Shown piece by piece: positions 8,590 to 17,989 of a DNA stretch of 64,000 nucleotides. Every line of letters begins with the position of its first letter. Positions within the stretch are counted from its first letter, which is position 1. The notes below the pieces were generated by a model. That model was not told the origin of the DNA and did not search any database. It worked only from the letters and a program-made list of their open reading frames with translations. The stretch is taken from assembly GCF_052044135.1 (NCBI RefSeq), contig NZ_JBQDYF010000017.1, positions 1 through 64,000 of the forward strand, in the 5' to 3' direction. The position numbers and the translations under genes are program-made. The stretch is from Salinisphaera sp052044135 (GTDB lineage: Bacteria; Pseudomonadota; Gammaproteobacteria; Nevskiales; Salinisphaeraceae).

Positions 8590-9744
8590 TCAGCGTGCCT
8601 CGAGCGATAGCATGATCGCGTCCATGAAGAACTTGGCCGCCCAGTTCGGATAGCGATCGGTCATGTAGCCCCCTTGGCGCGGATACGAACCGGCGATCGC
8701 GCCCCGCCGCTCCAAATCCATTGTGGCAAGGTCCTGCGTGGACTGCACGAATTCGATCGAGCGGCGCGCGTGGTGAATCCAGCCCTCGGTTTGATCGATG
8801 CGGGCGAGCTGCAGCCAGGCGTGGGCGATCTGAACGTCGCCGGTCAGGCAACTCCACGGCGCCGCCGCCCGCCATTGTTCATCGAGCCGACCCGGCAGGC
8901 TGCCGTCGCGGCGCTGACATTGGGCGATCCGGCCCAGACCGAGGCGCGCCGCATCGACGAAACGCGAGTCGCCGAGCCGCATGCCCGCTTCGAGCATCGC
9001 CTGCAGCGCGTAACCGAGCGTATGCGTCAGGGGCCGGCGGTTATCCTCCAGGTCATTGTTGTCGAGCCACCCGTTTGGACGCATCTGTGTCAGCGCCCAG
9101 TTCAGGTTGGCACGCGCGGCCTCGCTGTAGCGCGCCGCGTCGAGCGCGCGTGCGGCATCGAGCAGGCCGAGGGCGGTACGGGTGTTGTAGGTATTCAGTG
9201 GATGGGTGGCAAACGGCGAGCCGTGGCGGCGCCAGGCGCCGTCGTCGTCCTGGATGGATACGAGCCAGTCTGCGGCGCGTTCGAGCGAGTCCGCGAAACG
9301 CGGCTCGCCGGTGCGCTCGAAGGCGGCGGCCCAGCCGAAAAGCACCTGGCCGGTATTGAACACCGTGGGCACGAGCCGGGGCGCGGCGAGCGTGCCGGCA
9401 CAGACGCCGCCGTTATCCATCTGGACATCGGATTCCCAGTGCGCCATGCGCGTTGCGCGATCGAAATAAGCCTGATCGCCGGCGTGCTCGGCGTAGGCAT
9501 AGAGGGTGGGAATGATATAGCCGGTGGTTTCCGGGTAAGACGCTTCCCAGCGTTGACGTCGGGCGTCGTAGAATGCCGGCACGCCACCGTACTGGCCCAC
9601 GTCGTGCGCATGCGCCAGCCACTCGGCCGCCGCGCGAAGATGGATCTCGGAATCGGACAGCGGATGGCGATCGCGCCGGGCCCAGCGCCGTAGTTCATGG
9701 CCCACCCAGCGCGGATGCGCGCGTTCCAGAAGCAGCGGGATCAC
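8590..9744 (-). CDS. Predicted alpha/alpha-toroid protein, possible sugar epimerase or lyase
   Basis: A 384-residue soluble protein starting at a GTG that overlaps the stop of the ATP-grasp gene (GTGA). It has repeated helical hairpins with glycine-rich turns (YGGVPAFYDARRQ, SYPETTGYIIPTLYAY, DDDGAWRR, NTYNTRTALGLLDA, RDGSLPGRL), the layout of (alpha/alpha)6 toroids such as D-glucuronyl C5-epimerase C-terminal domains, N-acylglucosamine 2-epimerases and unsaturated glucuronyl hydrolases. No signal peptide is seen, so it probably acts in the cytoplasm on sugar intermediates. I cannot name a substrate or a catalytic residue. The tight coupling to the ATP-grasp gene suggests a joint step in precursor modification. 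Confidence 0.6.
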   Translation of the reverse strand: MIPLLLERAHPRWVGHELRRWARRDRHPLSDSEIHLRAAAEWLAHAHDVGQYGGVPAFYDARRQRWEASYPETTGYIIPTLYAYAEHAGDQAYFDRATRMAHWESDVQMDNGGVCAGTLAAPRLVPTVFNTGQVLFGWAAAFERTGEPRFADSLERAADWLVSIQDDDGAWRRHGSPFATHPLNTYNTRTALGLLDAARALDAARYSEAARANLNWALTQMRPNGWLDNNDLEDNRRPLTHTLGYALQAMLEAGMRLGDSRFVDAARLGLGRIAQCQRRDGSLPGRLDEQWRAAAPWSCLTGDVQIAHAWLQLARIDQTEGWIHHARRSIEFVQSTQDLATMDLERRGAIAGSYPRQGGYMTDRYPNWAAKFFMDAIMLSLEAR

Positions 9745-10937
9745 GAGCGACGCACCATCAGGCGAGCCGCCCGGGCTCGCGCGCGATCGTACAGATCGAG
9801 CAAGCCGGGCCCCGGGTCCGACCGCCGCCAGAGGGCATCGACGACCCGTGCATCGCTCGGCGCAGGGAAAGCGATCGCCTCTCCCGCCGCGGCCGCATTG
9901 GCATCCGCCATCGGGTCTTTCCAGATCCGGGCCGGCGCGACGCGTGCCACGCGCGGGGCCACCTGGCCGAGCGCCTGGCGATAGGCCGCCCATGGCAGAT
10001 TCACACCGTTCAACGTGGCAATTTCTTCCTGGTGGTCGGTGCGTCCGATGGTCGGCTCGATCATCACATATTCCCGGGTTGTCGCACGCCATTTGTACTC
10101 CATACCGGCCAACCCGATGACGCCCTGCTCGCGAAAGAAGCGTGTGGTCAGGGGGATCAGTGCCGCGGCCGCCTCGGGGGCGGCGACACAACGCGCCGTG
10201 CCGCCGGTCTGGCGCGGCCAGGCGCGCAGTTTGCGGCCCACGAACGATACCGGCTCACGATCGCCGTCGCCCAGGCACTGCAAGCAGAAATAGATGGTCG
10301 AATCGTCGCCGTCGACCCACTCCTGAACGACCAGATCGTCCGAGACGGTGAGCATGTCCCGCAATTGATCGCGCGCGCCATCGATCGATTCGGCGCGGCA
10401 AGCCCGGGGAAAGCGGGCAAGAAATGCGCGCTGGCGGCCCGCGGGCTTGATCACCAGCGGCGGCACCAGCGCCGAGAGCCTGTCCAGATCGTCGATCGAA
10501 CCGATATGGCGGGTGCGCGGAACAACATACCCGCCGGCTTCGGCCGCTGCGTGGAAGCGATCCTTGCTTAGCAGACGTATCACCGTGTCCGCTGGCGGCA
10601 GCTGGAGAACGTAGTTGGATTCGAGGTGTGCCCGTTGCCCGGATACGGCTGCGACTTTCTCTTCTTCGGTGAGAATCAACGGCCGTCGCGGGCCCGGCTG
10701 CCGCGCCGCCCAATCGGCCAGCGCGCCGACTGCGTTTTCCGGCTCACGGTCATCGTAACGATGGAAATCAACGTAACGACTCCGCGCGGCCGGCAGGTCA
10801 GGCGAACCCGCCAGTAGATGCACCGGCACGCCTGCGCTCGCCAGGCTGCGTACCACACCAAGCGCATTGAGCCCACCGCCGACCACCACGGCCGCGGGCC
10901 GGCGACGGTATATCGAACTCGGACGCTTGCGAATCAT
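9741..10937 (-). CDS. ATP-grasp superfamily carboxylate-amine ligase
   Basis: A 398-residue protein. Residues 14-40 form a dinucleotide-like N-domain (AAVVVGGGLNALGVVRSLASAG). The ATP-grasp region follows, with LVIKPAGRQ (ATP-binding lysine), VVQEWVDGDDS and a metal-binding YVMIEPTIG segment. Such enzymes join a carboxylate to an amine through an acylphosphate. In this context it might amidate uronic acids or attach amino acids to the polysaccharide; that is inference. It overlaps the upstream GT4 stop by four bases (ATGA) and the next gene by four (GTGA). The C-terminal 60 residues are arginine/alanine rich and not assigned. Confidence 0.75.
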   Translation of the reverse strand: MIRKRPSSIYRRRPAAVVVGGGLNALGVVRSLASAGVPVHLLAGSPDLPAARSRYVDFHRYDDREPENAVGALADWAARQPGPRRPLILTEEEKVAAVSGQRAHLESNYVLQLPPADTVIRLLSKDRFHAAAEAGGYVVPRTRHIGSIDDLDRLSALVPPLVIKPAGRQRAFLARFPRACRAESIDGARDQLRDMLTVSDDLVVQEWVDGDDSTIYFCLQCLGDGDREPVSFVGRKLRAWPRQTGGTARCVAAPEAAAALIPLTTRFFREQGVIGLAGMEYKWRATTREYVMIEPTIGRTDHQEEIATLNGVNLPWAAYRQALGQVAPRVARVAPARIWKDPMADANAAAAGEAIAFPAPSDARVVDALWRRSDPGPGLLDLYDRARARAARLMVRRS

Positions 10938-12118
10938 CGGCCACCGTGCCCGGCATCCGACGCGCCCGCCGCGAGATCGTTGGCAATCGAGACCACCCGC
11001 CGCGCATTGGCGGCCCAGCTCAGGTCGCGATCGACCAGCGTCGCGCGGCCCGCCTTGCCCAGGCGCGCCCGCAGCGACTCGTCCTCGATCAGCCGCCGCA
11101 TGGCGGCCTTGAAGGCATCCCGCGAGCCTGGCTCGAACAGCACGGCATCGTGGTCGGCTGTGAGAATCTCGCGCAGATTGGGCTGATCCGGCGCAATGAT
11201 CGCCTTGCCGCAGGCCATGTATTCGAACAGCTTCAGCGGCGAGGCATAGGCGACTACATTGGGTAACATCGCCACATCGAACGCATTCACATGGCGTTGC
11301 ACGTCGTTGCGATCGACCACGCCGGTCACGGTCACGGCATCGGCCACGCCCGCCGCTTCGGCCTGTTGCCGCAGTGCTTCGGTCGCCGGTCCGTCACCCA
11401 CCAACAGGAAATGCAACGACCGCGTGTCGCGGTATTCCGCCAACAACTCGATCACGGCATCGAGCCCGTGCCACTCACGGGCGAAACCCACGAAACCGAT
11501 CACCGTGGTGCGCGGATCAAGGCCGAGCCGTGTCTTGGCCGCGGGTGCATCCATCTCCGGGGCGAACCGTCGATGATTGATGCCATTCGGCGTCACCGTG
11601 ATGCGCGCCGCCGCGACGCCCGCCTCGGCGACCTGATCGGCCAGAACCTGGGTCACGGCAAACACATGATCGGCGGCGCGCCAGGCGCGTCGCTCGGTCC
11701 AGCGCCCCAGGGACGCCAGTTTGAACCCACCGTATGCCGATCGCTCGGCAAACAAGGGGGCATTGATTTCTAGCAGCAGGGGCACGCCGAAACGGCGGCG
11801 CGCGATCGCCCCGGACAACAGCGACAGGTTGTAGCGCTCATAGATGACATCCGGGCGGAACGCGTCGATCGCGCGGGCCAGCCGGGCGTAGTCGACGGCG
11901 TTGTAGCCCAGTTCCATCAGTTCATAGATCGCGCCCGGAATACGGGCCTTGAGCTTCGACACCAGCCCCGACTCACCGCCGAACTCACGCTGATCGAAAC
12001 CCTCGGGGCCGACGAGCCGCACCTCGTGGCCGGCGGCGCGCAGCGCCTCGACCATTTCCTCGATGTGTACGTACTGGCCGTCCTTGGACCCGATCCGGTG
12101 GTGGTACAGGATCTTCAT
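10934..12118 (-). CDS. Family 4 glycosyltransferase
   Basis: A 394-residue GT-B enzyme. The N-terminal domain begins MKILYHHRIGSKDGQ, the type of start seen in exopolysaccharide GT4 enzymes. The C-terminal donor domain has GFVGFAREWHGLD, LLVGDGPATEAL and SPLKLFEYMACGKAIIAPD, the E-x7-E type motif of retaining GT4 enzymes. ATG 12118 overlaps the upstream stop (ATGA) and is preferred over an in-frame start 33 bases earlier. It is part of the coupled XrtA operon, so it probably adds one sugar of the repeat unit. Donor sugar unknown. Confidence 0.87.
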   Translation of the reverse strand: MKILYHHRIGSKDGQYVHIEEMVEALRAAGHEVRLVGPEGFDQREFGGESGLVSKLKARIPGAIYELMELGYNAVDYARLARAIDAFRPDVIYERYNLSLLSGAIARRRFGVPLLLEINAPLFAERSAYGGFKLASLGRWTERRAWRAADHVFAVTQVLADQVAEAGVAAARITVTPNGINHRRFAPEMDAPAAKTRLGLDPRTTVIGFVGFAREWHGLDAVIELLAEYRDTRSLHFLLVGDGPATEALRQQAEAAGVADAVTVTGVVDRNDVQRHVNAFDVAMLPNVVAYASPLKLFEYMACGKAIIAPDQPNLREILTADHDAVLFEPGSRDAFKAAMRRLIEDESLRARLGKAGRATLVDRDLSWAANARRVVSIANDLAAGASDAGHGGR

Positions 12119-13359
12119 GGCGTGCCCGAGCCCGTATCGTCCACCCCGCACCCATCCAACGCGATTCCGGTAAGCCGCGAAAAGATCGTCAATTGACCTC
12201 GGGTCGTAGGCGTCCAGCCGAACTGTTCGGCGTAGCGCCGGCGGGCTGCGCGCCCCCGCTCATCCAGCGTACCGACCGCCTTGAGGCGACGCCAACACTC
12301 GGCCATGGCGCCGGCATCCCGGGAAGCCATCAAATAGCCCGCCGGCAGACCGGTCATGATCTCCGGGATACCACCCACCGGCGTTGCAATGATCGGGCAT
12401 CCACAGGCCAACGCCTCAAGCAAGACGTTGGGCATACCCTCACGATCGGCAGCGTGCATGAGCACGTCCGCGGCCGCGAAGTAACCGGGCAGATCGTCGT
12501 GCCTCACCGCACCGACGAAGCGCACGCGCGGCGCCACGCCAAGCCGCTCGGCTTGTGCTTTGAGCGCTGCCTCATCCTCACCCTGGCCAATCAACAGCAG
12601 CATTGCATCCGGGATTTCTGCCAACGCATCGATCGCTATGTGCATGCCCTTGCTTTCGGTCAAACGACCGACACACAGCCATACCTGGCCAGACAAGCCT
12701 AAGCTGTGCCGCAGAGCAGCACGATCACCCGGCCTGAATCGGAGCAGATCCACGCCATTGCGCAACGCAGCGATGCGTTGCCGATCGATACCCAGGGTAT
12801 CGGCCATGCAATCACCCAGCGCACGAGAAACAGCAATCAGCGCGCCGGCGCCGTCAACGGCGCGACGGATCTGGCGCCATGGCCCGGGCATCGATGCGAT
12901 CACATTGATATCAGTGCCACGCGCCGTAATCACCACCGGGCGGCGGAACCGGCTCCCCGCCATGACGGCCGCCACGCCGTCCGGATAGACATAATGGGCA
13001 TCAATCAAATCGAAATCGAAGCCGTCCCGGCGCAGCCGCGACAGAGCGCGGCCGATTGTGAGAGAGAGCGTATACGGAGCGACCGTCATGCCGATTTTGG
13101 GTATGACGACGTAGCGTGGATGTTCAATCTGAATGCCGTGACGAACTTCCTGCCGAGGCACAGCTGCCAGCCGAGCATAGCCGCCAAAGCGCGGATGCGA
13201 GGAAAAGAACCAGGGCACGGGCGCGATCACACGAACATCGATCGCGCCCGTTGCCACCAACGCGCGCAATCGTTCCTCGACAAACACACCGTGATGGGGC
13301 TGTTCGGCGTTCGGGTACAGTGTCGTGACGAGCGCCACGCGAATCGGACGCTGACTCAT
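12115..13359 (-). CDS. Family 4 glycosyltransferase
   Basis: A 414-residue GT-B enzyme. The N-domain starts VALVTTLYPNAEQPHHGVF, a pattern common in exopolysaccharide GT4 proteins, and has the acceptor motif DAHYVYPDG. The C-domain has WLCVGRLTESKGMHIAIDAL, LLIGQGEDE and REGMPNVLLEALACGCPIIAT, the complete donor-binding E-x7-E motif. ATG 13359 overlaps the asparagine synthetase stop (TGATG); a TTG one codon earlier is also open. It is coupled on both sides. A cysteine- and glycine-rich tail of about 20 residues follows the last helix. Confidence 0.88.
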   Translation of the reverse strand: MSQRPIRVALVTTLYPNAEQPHHGVFVEERLRALVATGAIDVRVIAPVPWFFSSHPRFGGYARLAAVPRQEVRHGIQIEHPRYVVIPKIGMTVAPYTLSLTIGRALSRLRRDGFDFDLIDAHYVYPDGVAAVMAGSRFRRPVVITARGTDINVIASMPGPWRQIRRAVDGAGALIAVSRALGDCMADTLGIDRQRIAALRNGVDLLRFRPGDRAALRHSLGLSGQVWLCVGRLTESKGMHIAIDALAEIPDAMLLLIGQGEDEAALKAQAERLGVAPRVRFVGAVRHDDLPGYFAAADVLMHAADREGMPNVLLEALACGCPIIATPVGGIPEIMTGLPAGYLMASRDAGAMAECWRRLKAVGTLDERGRAARRRYAEQFGWTPTTRGQLTIFSRLTGIALDGCGVDDTGSGTP

Positions 13360-15296
13360 CAAACCGCCCCACAGGCGATGACATCGCCGCTTCGAGCGAT
13401 CGCATCGCCGCCCGCCTCGCGCTCGAGAAACCGCGATAACATCAACAGCGACCAGATCACCGTGCCGTGATCGCGCCGGCCGCTTGCATGATCAGCCCAT
13501 ATCCGGCCGAGCGCGTGCGGCTCGAAGATGCCGGATTCGACCAGCGGGCCGGCGTTGAGCGCCGCGGCGCCGATGTCGCGCAACGGACCCCGAAACCAGT
13601 CGGCGAGCGGCACGGAAAATCCCTTCTTCTGGCGATAGAGGATGTCGTTCGGCAGGTGGTGCTCGAAACTCTTCTTGAGCAGGTACTTGCCCTGCCCTCG
13701 ACGCAGCTTGTAGTCGGGCGGCAGGCCGGCGGCCCAGGCAACGAATTCGTGGTCGAGCAGCGGCACGCGCACTTCAAGACCGTGCGCCATGCTGGCGCGA
13801 TCGACCTTGGTGAGAATGTCCCCCGGCAGCCAGGTCTTGTAATCGAGATACTGGGCGATCGACAGCGGGTCGTCACTGCCGGCGTTGGGCGCCAGATCGT
13901 TGAACAGGTCGCGCACGCGATAGCCGCCCAGCTGTTGCTTGAAGGCGCGGCTGTAAAGACGCTCCCGCAGGTCCTCGGCCACCATCGACACGCTGTGGCA
14001 ATACGCTTCGGCCGTATCCATTGCCAGCGCCTGAAAAGTGGTCCGGGCGCGCAGGAAACGCGGCGCGCGATCCATTTTCGGATAAACGCGACCGAGCATG
14101 CCGAACAGCGGCCTGCGAATCGCGCGCGGTATCCGGGCGCGTGCACGGGATTCGTTGGCATGCAGGCGATAGCGGCGATAGCCGGCAAAATCCTCGTCGC
14201 CGCCGTCGCCGGACAAGGCAACCGTGACCTGCTGACGCGCCAGTTCGCAGACACGATAGGTCGGCAACGCCGAACTGTCGGCGAACGGCTCGTCGTAGAC
14301 ATCCACCAGCGTATCGATCAAACCGAAGTCATCGCCCGAGATGCGATGCTCGCGATGATCCGTGTCGTACTGTTCGGCGATGCGCCGGGCGTAATCGGAC
14401 TCGTCGAAGGCTTTGTCGTCGAAACCGATGGCACAGGTCCGGACCGGGTCGGGCGAGGCGCCGGCCATCAAGGAAACCACCGCGCTCGAATCCACCCCAC
14501 CGGAGAGAAACGCCCCGAGCGGCACGTCGGCCACCAGCCGCATGCGCACCGCCTCGTCCAGCCGGGCGTACAGCTCCTGGGCCGCGGCCCCGTCGTCCGG
14601 CGCATCGCGCGGTCCGAAATCGACGTCCCAGTAGGCCTCGGCGCGCGGTTCGCCCTCGCCGGCGGCCCAGGATAATCGATGCCCGGCAGCAAGCTTGTAG
14701 GCACCGGCAAAGATCGACAACGGTTCCGGCACATAGCCGAGCGCCAGATAACCCTCGATCGCACGGGGTTCCAGCCGCCGCGACAGATCGGGATGCGCCA
14801 TCAGCGTCTTCAGTTCCGAGCCGAAGACCAGGTCGCCGGCGGCGGTCACGGCGTAATACAGCGGCTTGATGCCGAGCCGGTCGCGCACGAGATGAATGCG
14901 GCCGGATTCGGCGTCCCAGACCGCAAAGGCGAACATGCCGCGCAGCCGCTGTACGCACGCCGCGCCCCAATGCTGCCAGGCCCGCAGCAGCGTCTCGGTA
15001 TCGCAGTGACCCTGGAAACGGTACCCGACGGCTTCGAGCTCGCGGTTGATGTCGCGATAGTTGTAGATTTCGCCGTTATAGATCAGGGTGAACCGGCCGT
15101 CCTCGGTCGCCATCGGCTGTTCGCCGCTGGTGGGGTCGAGAATCGTGAGCCGTCGATGGGCCAGTCCGCAGCCGGCGACAACCGTTTGATCGTGCTGATC
15201 CGGCCCGCGATGTGCCTGCGCGGTGTTCATCGCGTCCAACACGGCCGCATTCGGGCGTCGGCCATTGCCGGTAACGATTCCTGTCAGACCACACAT
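13359..15296 (-). CDS. asnB: Asparagine synthetase-type amidotransferase, exosortase A-associated (TIGR03108 type)
   Basis: A 645-residue class II glutamine amidotransferase. After Met removal the catalytic cysteine is Cys2 (MCGLTG). The glutaminase domain spans about 1-200, with YNGEIYNY. The synthetase domain begins near 245, with the pyrophosphate loop SGGVDSS at 265-271. It releases ammonia from glutamine and uses ATP to amidate a carboxylate. In XrtA loci members of this family are thought to modify the polysaccharide rather than make free asparagine. AGGAG lies five bases before the ATG. In Zoogloea a homologue, asnB2, depends on PrsK/PrsR/RpoN; I see no -24/-12 promoter directly in front of this gene, which is inside the operon. 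Confidence 0.9.
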   Translation of the reverse strand: MCGLTGIVTGNGRRPNAAVLDAMNTAQAHRGPDQHDQTVVAGCGLAHRRLTILDPTSGEQPMATEDGRFTLIYNGEIYNYRDINRELEAVGYRFQGHCDTETLLRAWQHWGAACVQRLRGMFAFAVWDAESGRIHLVRDRLGIKPLYYAVTAAGDLVFGSELKTLMAHPDLSRRLEPRAIEGYLALGYVPEPLSIFAGAYKLAAGHRLSWAAGEGEPRAEAYWDVDFGPRDAPDDGAAAQELYARLDEAVRMRLVADVPLGAFLSGGVDSSAVVSLMAGASPDPVRTCAIGFDDKAFDESDYARRIAEQYDTDHREHRISGDDFGLIDTLVDVYDEPFADSSALPTYRVCELARQQVTVALSGDGGDEDFAGYRRYRLHANESRARARIPRAIRRPLFGMLGRVYPKMDRAPRFLRARTTFQALAMDTAEAYCHSVSMVAEDLRERLYSRAFKQQLGGYRVRDLFNDLAPNAGSDDPLSIAQYLDYKTWLPGDILTKVDRASMAHGLEVRVPLLDHEFVAWAAGLPPDYKLRRGQGKYLLKKSFEHHLPNDILYRQKKGFSVPLADWFRGPLRDIGAAALNAGPLVESGIFEPHALGRIWADHASGRRDHGTVIWSLLMLSRFLEREAGGDAIARSGDVIACGAV

Positions 15297-15311
15297 GGCA
15301 TGTTCTCCTGA

Positions 15312-16445
15312 TCAACGCGCCAGCAACGCATCGTAAAGCGAGCAATAGCCGGCCACCATCGAAGCCACGCTGAATTCCGCCTGCACCCGACGGCGTGCCG
15401 CCTGCCCCATCGCCTGCGCCCGCTCCGGCGCGGACAGTACACGCGCCAGCGCCGAGGCCATGGCCTCGGGCCGGCGCGCCGGCACCAGCAGGCCGGTCTC
15501 GCCGTCCGCCACCAGTTCCGGATTGCCGCCCACGGCTGTGGCCACCACCGGCAGGCCGCTGGCCATGGCCTCCAGCACGGTCAACGCGATGCCCTCGGCA
15601 ATCGATGCGCAGACATAGACATCGAAATGCTTGAACCAGGCGTCGGCGTCGTCGCGCTGGCCGGCCAGCGTCACCCGCCCGTCGAGCCCGAGCTCACGCA
15701 CGCGACCGGCCAGGCGTTCTTTTTCAGGTCCGTCGCCGACGATCACCAGATGTAGCGGCGGCATGCCGCTCCGGGCCGTCAAAACGGCCACCGCGTCCAG
15801 CAGATGATCGAAGCCCTTCACCGGATCGAGCCGGCCCACCGTGCCGATCACGCGAGTCCCGGCCTCGATCGCAGGCAGGCCCGGCACGACGGCCGCTTCG
15901 CCGGGCGCGAAGCGCTCGGTATCGATGCCGTTGCGAATGAGCACGATCTTCGAGCGCGGTATGCGCACATCTCGCGCCAGCCAGCCCGCCAGATCCGCCG
16001 ATACCGGCACGAAACGGCTGATGGCCGGCGCGAGCAGACGACGCAGCCAGCGATACCTGGCGTTCGAACCGTTCGGATCGGCCGCGTCTCGCCCGTGTTC
16101 GGCGTGCACGATGTACCGGCAGCCGGCCAATCGGGCGGGCACGGCGGCATCGATGGCGCCGATGTTGTAGCTGTGCACGATGTCGGGCGCGAGCGCGCGC
16201 AGACGGCGATACAGGCGAAGATAGGCCGCCGGATCCTTGCCCGGCTGCTTGTCGATGGAATCGACCGTTACCCCCAGCGCTTCCGCCCGGGCGGCCAATT
16301 CGCCGCGATCACGCAGACCGATGATGTGATGCGCATACCGATCGCGCGTTGCCGCAATGACCGCGAGCGCGACCGATTCCATGCCACCGACGCCGAGCCG
16401 GTCGATCACATGCACCACCCGGGGCCGTTGTGATTGGCGCGTCAT
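15312..16445 (-). CDS. Sugar transferase, PEP-CTERM/EpsH1-associated (Stp2 type)
   Basis: A 377-residue GT4 enzyme. The start MTRQSQRPRVVHVIDRLGVGGME fits the TIGR03088 family (PEP-CTERM/EpsH1-associated sugar transferase 2), which is nearly always next to exosortase A. The core has HSYNIGAIDAA, HAEHGRD, GTVGRLDPVKGFDHLLDAV, VIVGDGPEK and EGIALTVLEAMASGLPVVAT. ATG 16445 overlaps the exosortase stop (ATGA), fixing the start; an open extension upstream is only the other frame of the exosortase gene. It probably adds a sugar common to XrtA-type polysaccharides. Confidence 0.92.
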   Translation of the reverse strand: MTRQSQRPRVVHVIDRLGVGGMESVALAVIAATRDRYAHHIIGLRDRGELAARAEALGVTVDSIDKQPGKDPAAYLRLYRRLRALAPDIVHSYNIGAIDAAVPARLAGCRYIVHAEHGRDAADPNGSNARYRWLRRLLAPAISRFVPVSADLAGWLARDVRIPRSKIVLIRNGIDTERFAPGEAAVVPGLPAIEAGTRVIGTVGRLDPVKGFDHLLDAVAVLTARSGMPPLHLVIVGDGPEKERLAGRVRELGLDGRVTLAGQRDDADAWFKHFDVYVCASIAEGIALTVLEAMASGLPVVATAVGGNPELVADGETGLLVPARRPEAMASALARVLSAPERAQAMGQAARRRVQAEFSVASMVAGYCSLYDALLAR

Positions 16446-17989
16446 GAACCCGAGCCCCCCGCACGCCGTAGCGACGCGGCCGCATCGGCCGCGACCCGCG
16501 CCAGCTTCGCGGGCCGGGGCCGACCGGCTTCGGAGACCACCAGCATGCCGGCCGGCGTCGCCTGGCCGAGCAACCGATCGATCGATTGCCATAGCTTGAA
16601 ACGCAGCGGCGAGGGCGTCCATCGCGCCCCGATGCGATAGGCGTAGAGCAGCACGCGCGTGCCGTCGCCACGCGTCGCCTTGAGCGTCAGGGTGGTGAAT
16701 CCGGCGCCTTTGCCGCCCACCTTCACGGTCGTGGGGCCGGCGACGACCTGCCATGTCGAGGCGTCGTAAAGCCCGCGCCGGATATCAAGAATATCCGGGC
16801 CGTCGCTGCCGGCATCGATACCCAGGTAATCAACCCGAATCGGACGCGCGATATCGCCGTAACGGCGGGTCAAATGAACATCCAGCCCCCGTTCCGGGGG
16901 GGCGGAATTGCCGTTGGAGCCGTCGTTCAATGCCCGGTAATCGGCCAGCTGCGCCGGCAGCGTCGCCGGCCCCGGCCGGTCGTCGCTTGCCGCCAGCAAG
17001 CCGGTCACCGCATACCAGGTCGCCGGCAGCACGATCAGTGCGAGCGTCACCGGCACCATCCAGCGCATGCGGGCCGCCCCATCCTCGGGCAGGCCGTGAT
17101 CGGGTTCGGGACCCGACGGCGGCGCCTGATGCCACGGCCAGCCGCATACGAACAGCAACACCAGGACCGTGCCGAAGAACTGCCAGCCAAAAATCAGATG
17201 GTCGGTGCCGGTCGCATACTGCAGGCCGAGATATTCACCGATCAGAATGGTGAAATACACCCGCAGCGCGTTGGCGATGATCGGAACGACCAGGGCGAAG
17301 CCCACGAACACCAGCCGCCGTCGCAGGCTGGTGTAGAACAGATGGGCGTAGAGCACGCCGAACGCCGTGGTGGCGACGAAGAACTTGATGCCACTGCAGG
17401 CCTGGGCCACATGCCAGGCCGAGGCCGGGGTATCGATGAAATGCCCATCCATGACGACCGGCACACCGGTCAGCTCGAGCGCCAGCACCGACAGATGGGC
17501 AGTGACCGTCTGCAGCGGCCCGACCATGAAATTGCCGAACGGGATCGCGAACAACAGATAGCCGAGTGCAAATGCGATCACCCCGGTCACCCGCGGCCCG
17601 TAGAACAGGTACACCATCACTGGCCAGATCAACACCGCCGCGATGTGGCGCGCCAGATTGATGTCCGCCACGGCACCCACGAGCCAGAGCGCGCCCAGCG
17701 CGGCCACGCCGAAGAAAGCGATCGGTCGCGGGCGTGCCGCCACCCGCGCCAGCCAGTGTCGTCGCCCCCAGACGAGAACGGCGCAGATCGGGAAGATCAG
17801 AAAGGCGTACTGAAAGGTACCGGTGTCGGCCCAGGTTTTGACAAGCGAGCGATAGCTGCTGGCGTAGAGCACAATGAACGCCACCATGCAGGCGACAAAT
17901 CCCAGATGCACCGCAATCTGCGGGGCGGCGCCGGCCCGGCTCGCCGTCGCGCGCTCGATGCCGCTGCCCTGTGTCCGGCCTTCGCTCAT
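16442..17989 (-). CDS. xrtA: Exosortase A fused to EpsI domain
   Basis: A 515-residue inner-membrane protein. The first 285 residues carry eight or so membrane helices and the exosortase catalytic triad: Cys198 in AQACSG, Arg243 in NALRVY and His264 in TDHLIFGW. The C-terminal part from about residue 310 is a periplasmic EpsI-type domain with a single anchor helix near 310-330 and a beta-rich end (TVKVGGKGAGFTTLTLKA). It cleaves PEP-CTERM proteins at the C-terminal motif and is thought to pass them on to a surface glycan. ATG 17989 overlaps the Stp1 stop (ATGA). Likely substrates in this window are the proteins at 36216-36536 and 43130-43903. The gene sits between the two Stp glycosyltransferases, the standard order. 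Confidence 0.95.
   Translation of the reverse strand: MSEGRTQGSGIERATASRAGAAPQIAVHLGFVACMVAFIVLYASSYRSLVKTWADTGTFQYAFLIFPICAVLVWGRRHWLARVAARPRPIAFFGVAALGALWLVGAVADINLARHIAAVLIWPVMVYLFYGPRVTGVIAFALGYLLFAIPFGNFMVGPLQTVTAHLSVLALELTGVPVVMDGHFIDTPASAWHVAQACSGIKFFVATTAFGVLYAHLFYTSLRRRLVFVGFALVVPIIANALRVYFTILIGEYLGLQYATGTDHLIFGWQFFGTVLVLLFVCGWPWHQAPPSGPEPDHGLPEDGAARMRWMVPVTLALIVLPATWYAVTGLLAASDDRPGPATLPAQLADYRALNDGSNGNSAPPERGLDVHLTRRYGDIARPIRVDYLGIDAGSDGPDILDIRRGLYDASTWQVVAGPTTVKVGGKGAGFTTLTLKATRGDGTRVLLYAYRIGARWTPSPLRFKLWQSIDRLLGQATPAGMLVVSEAGRPRPAKLARVAADAAASLRRAGGSGS

Noticed and set aside
8588..8875. N-terminal extension of the O-ligase
   Set aside because: Family similarity begins exactly at MRSLALLLF (8587), and the extension overlaps the toroid gene.
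9745..10191. N-terminal extension of the toroid protein
   Set aside because: The open frame continues through the ATP-grasp gene in another frame, with Arg/Gly-rich translation lacking similarity. The GTG overlapping the ATP-grasp stop is the better start.
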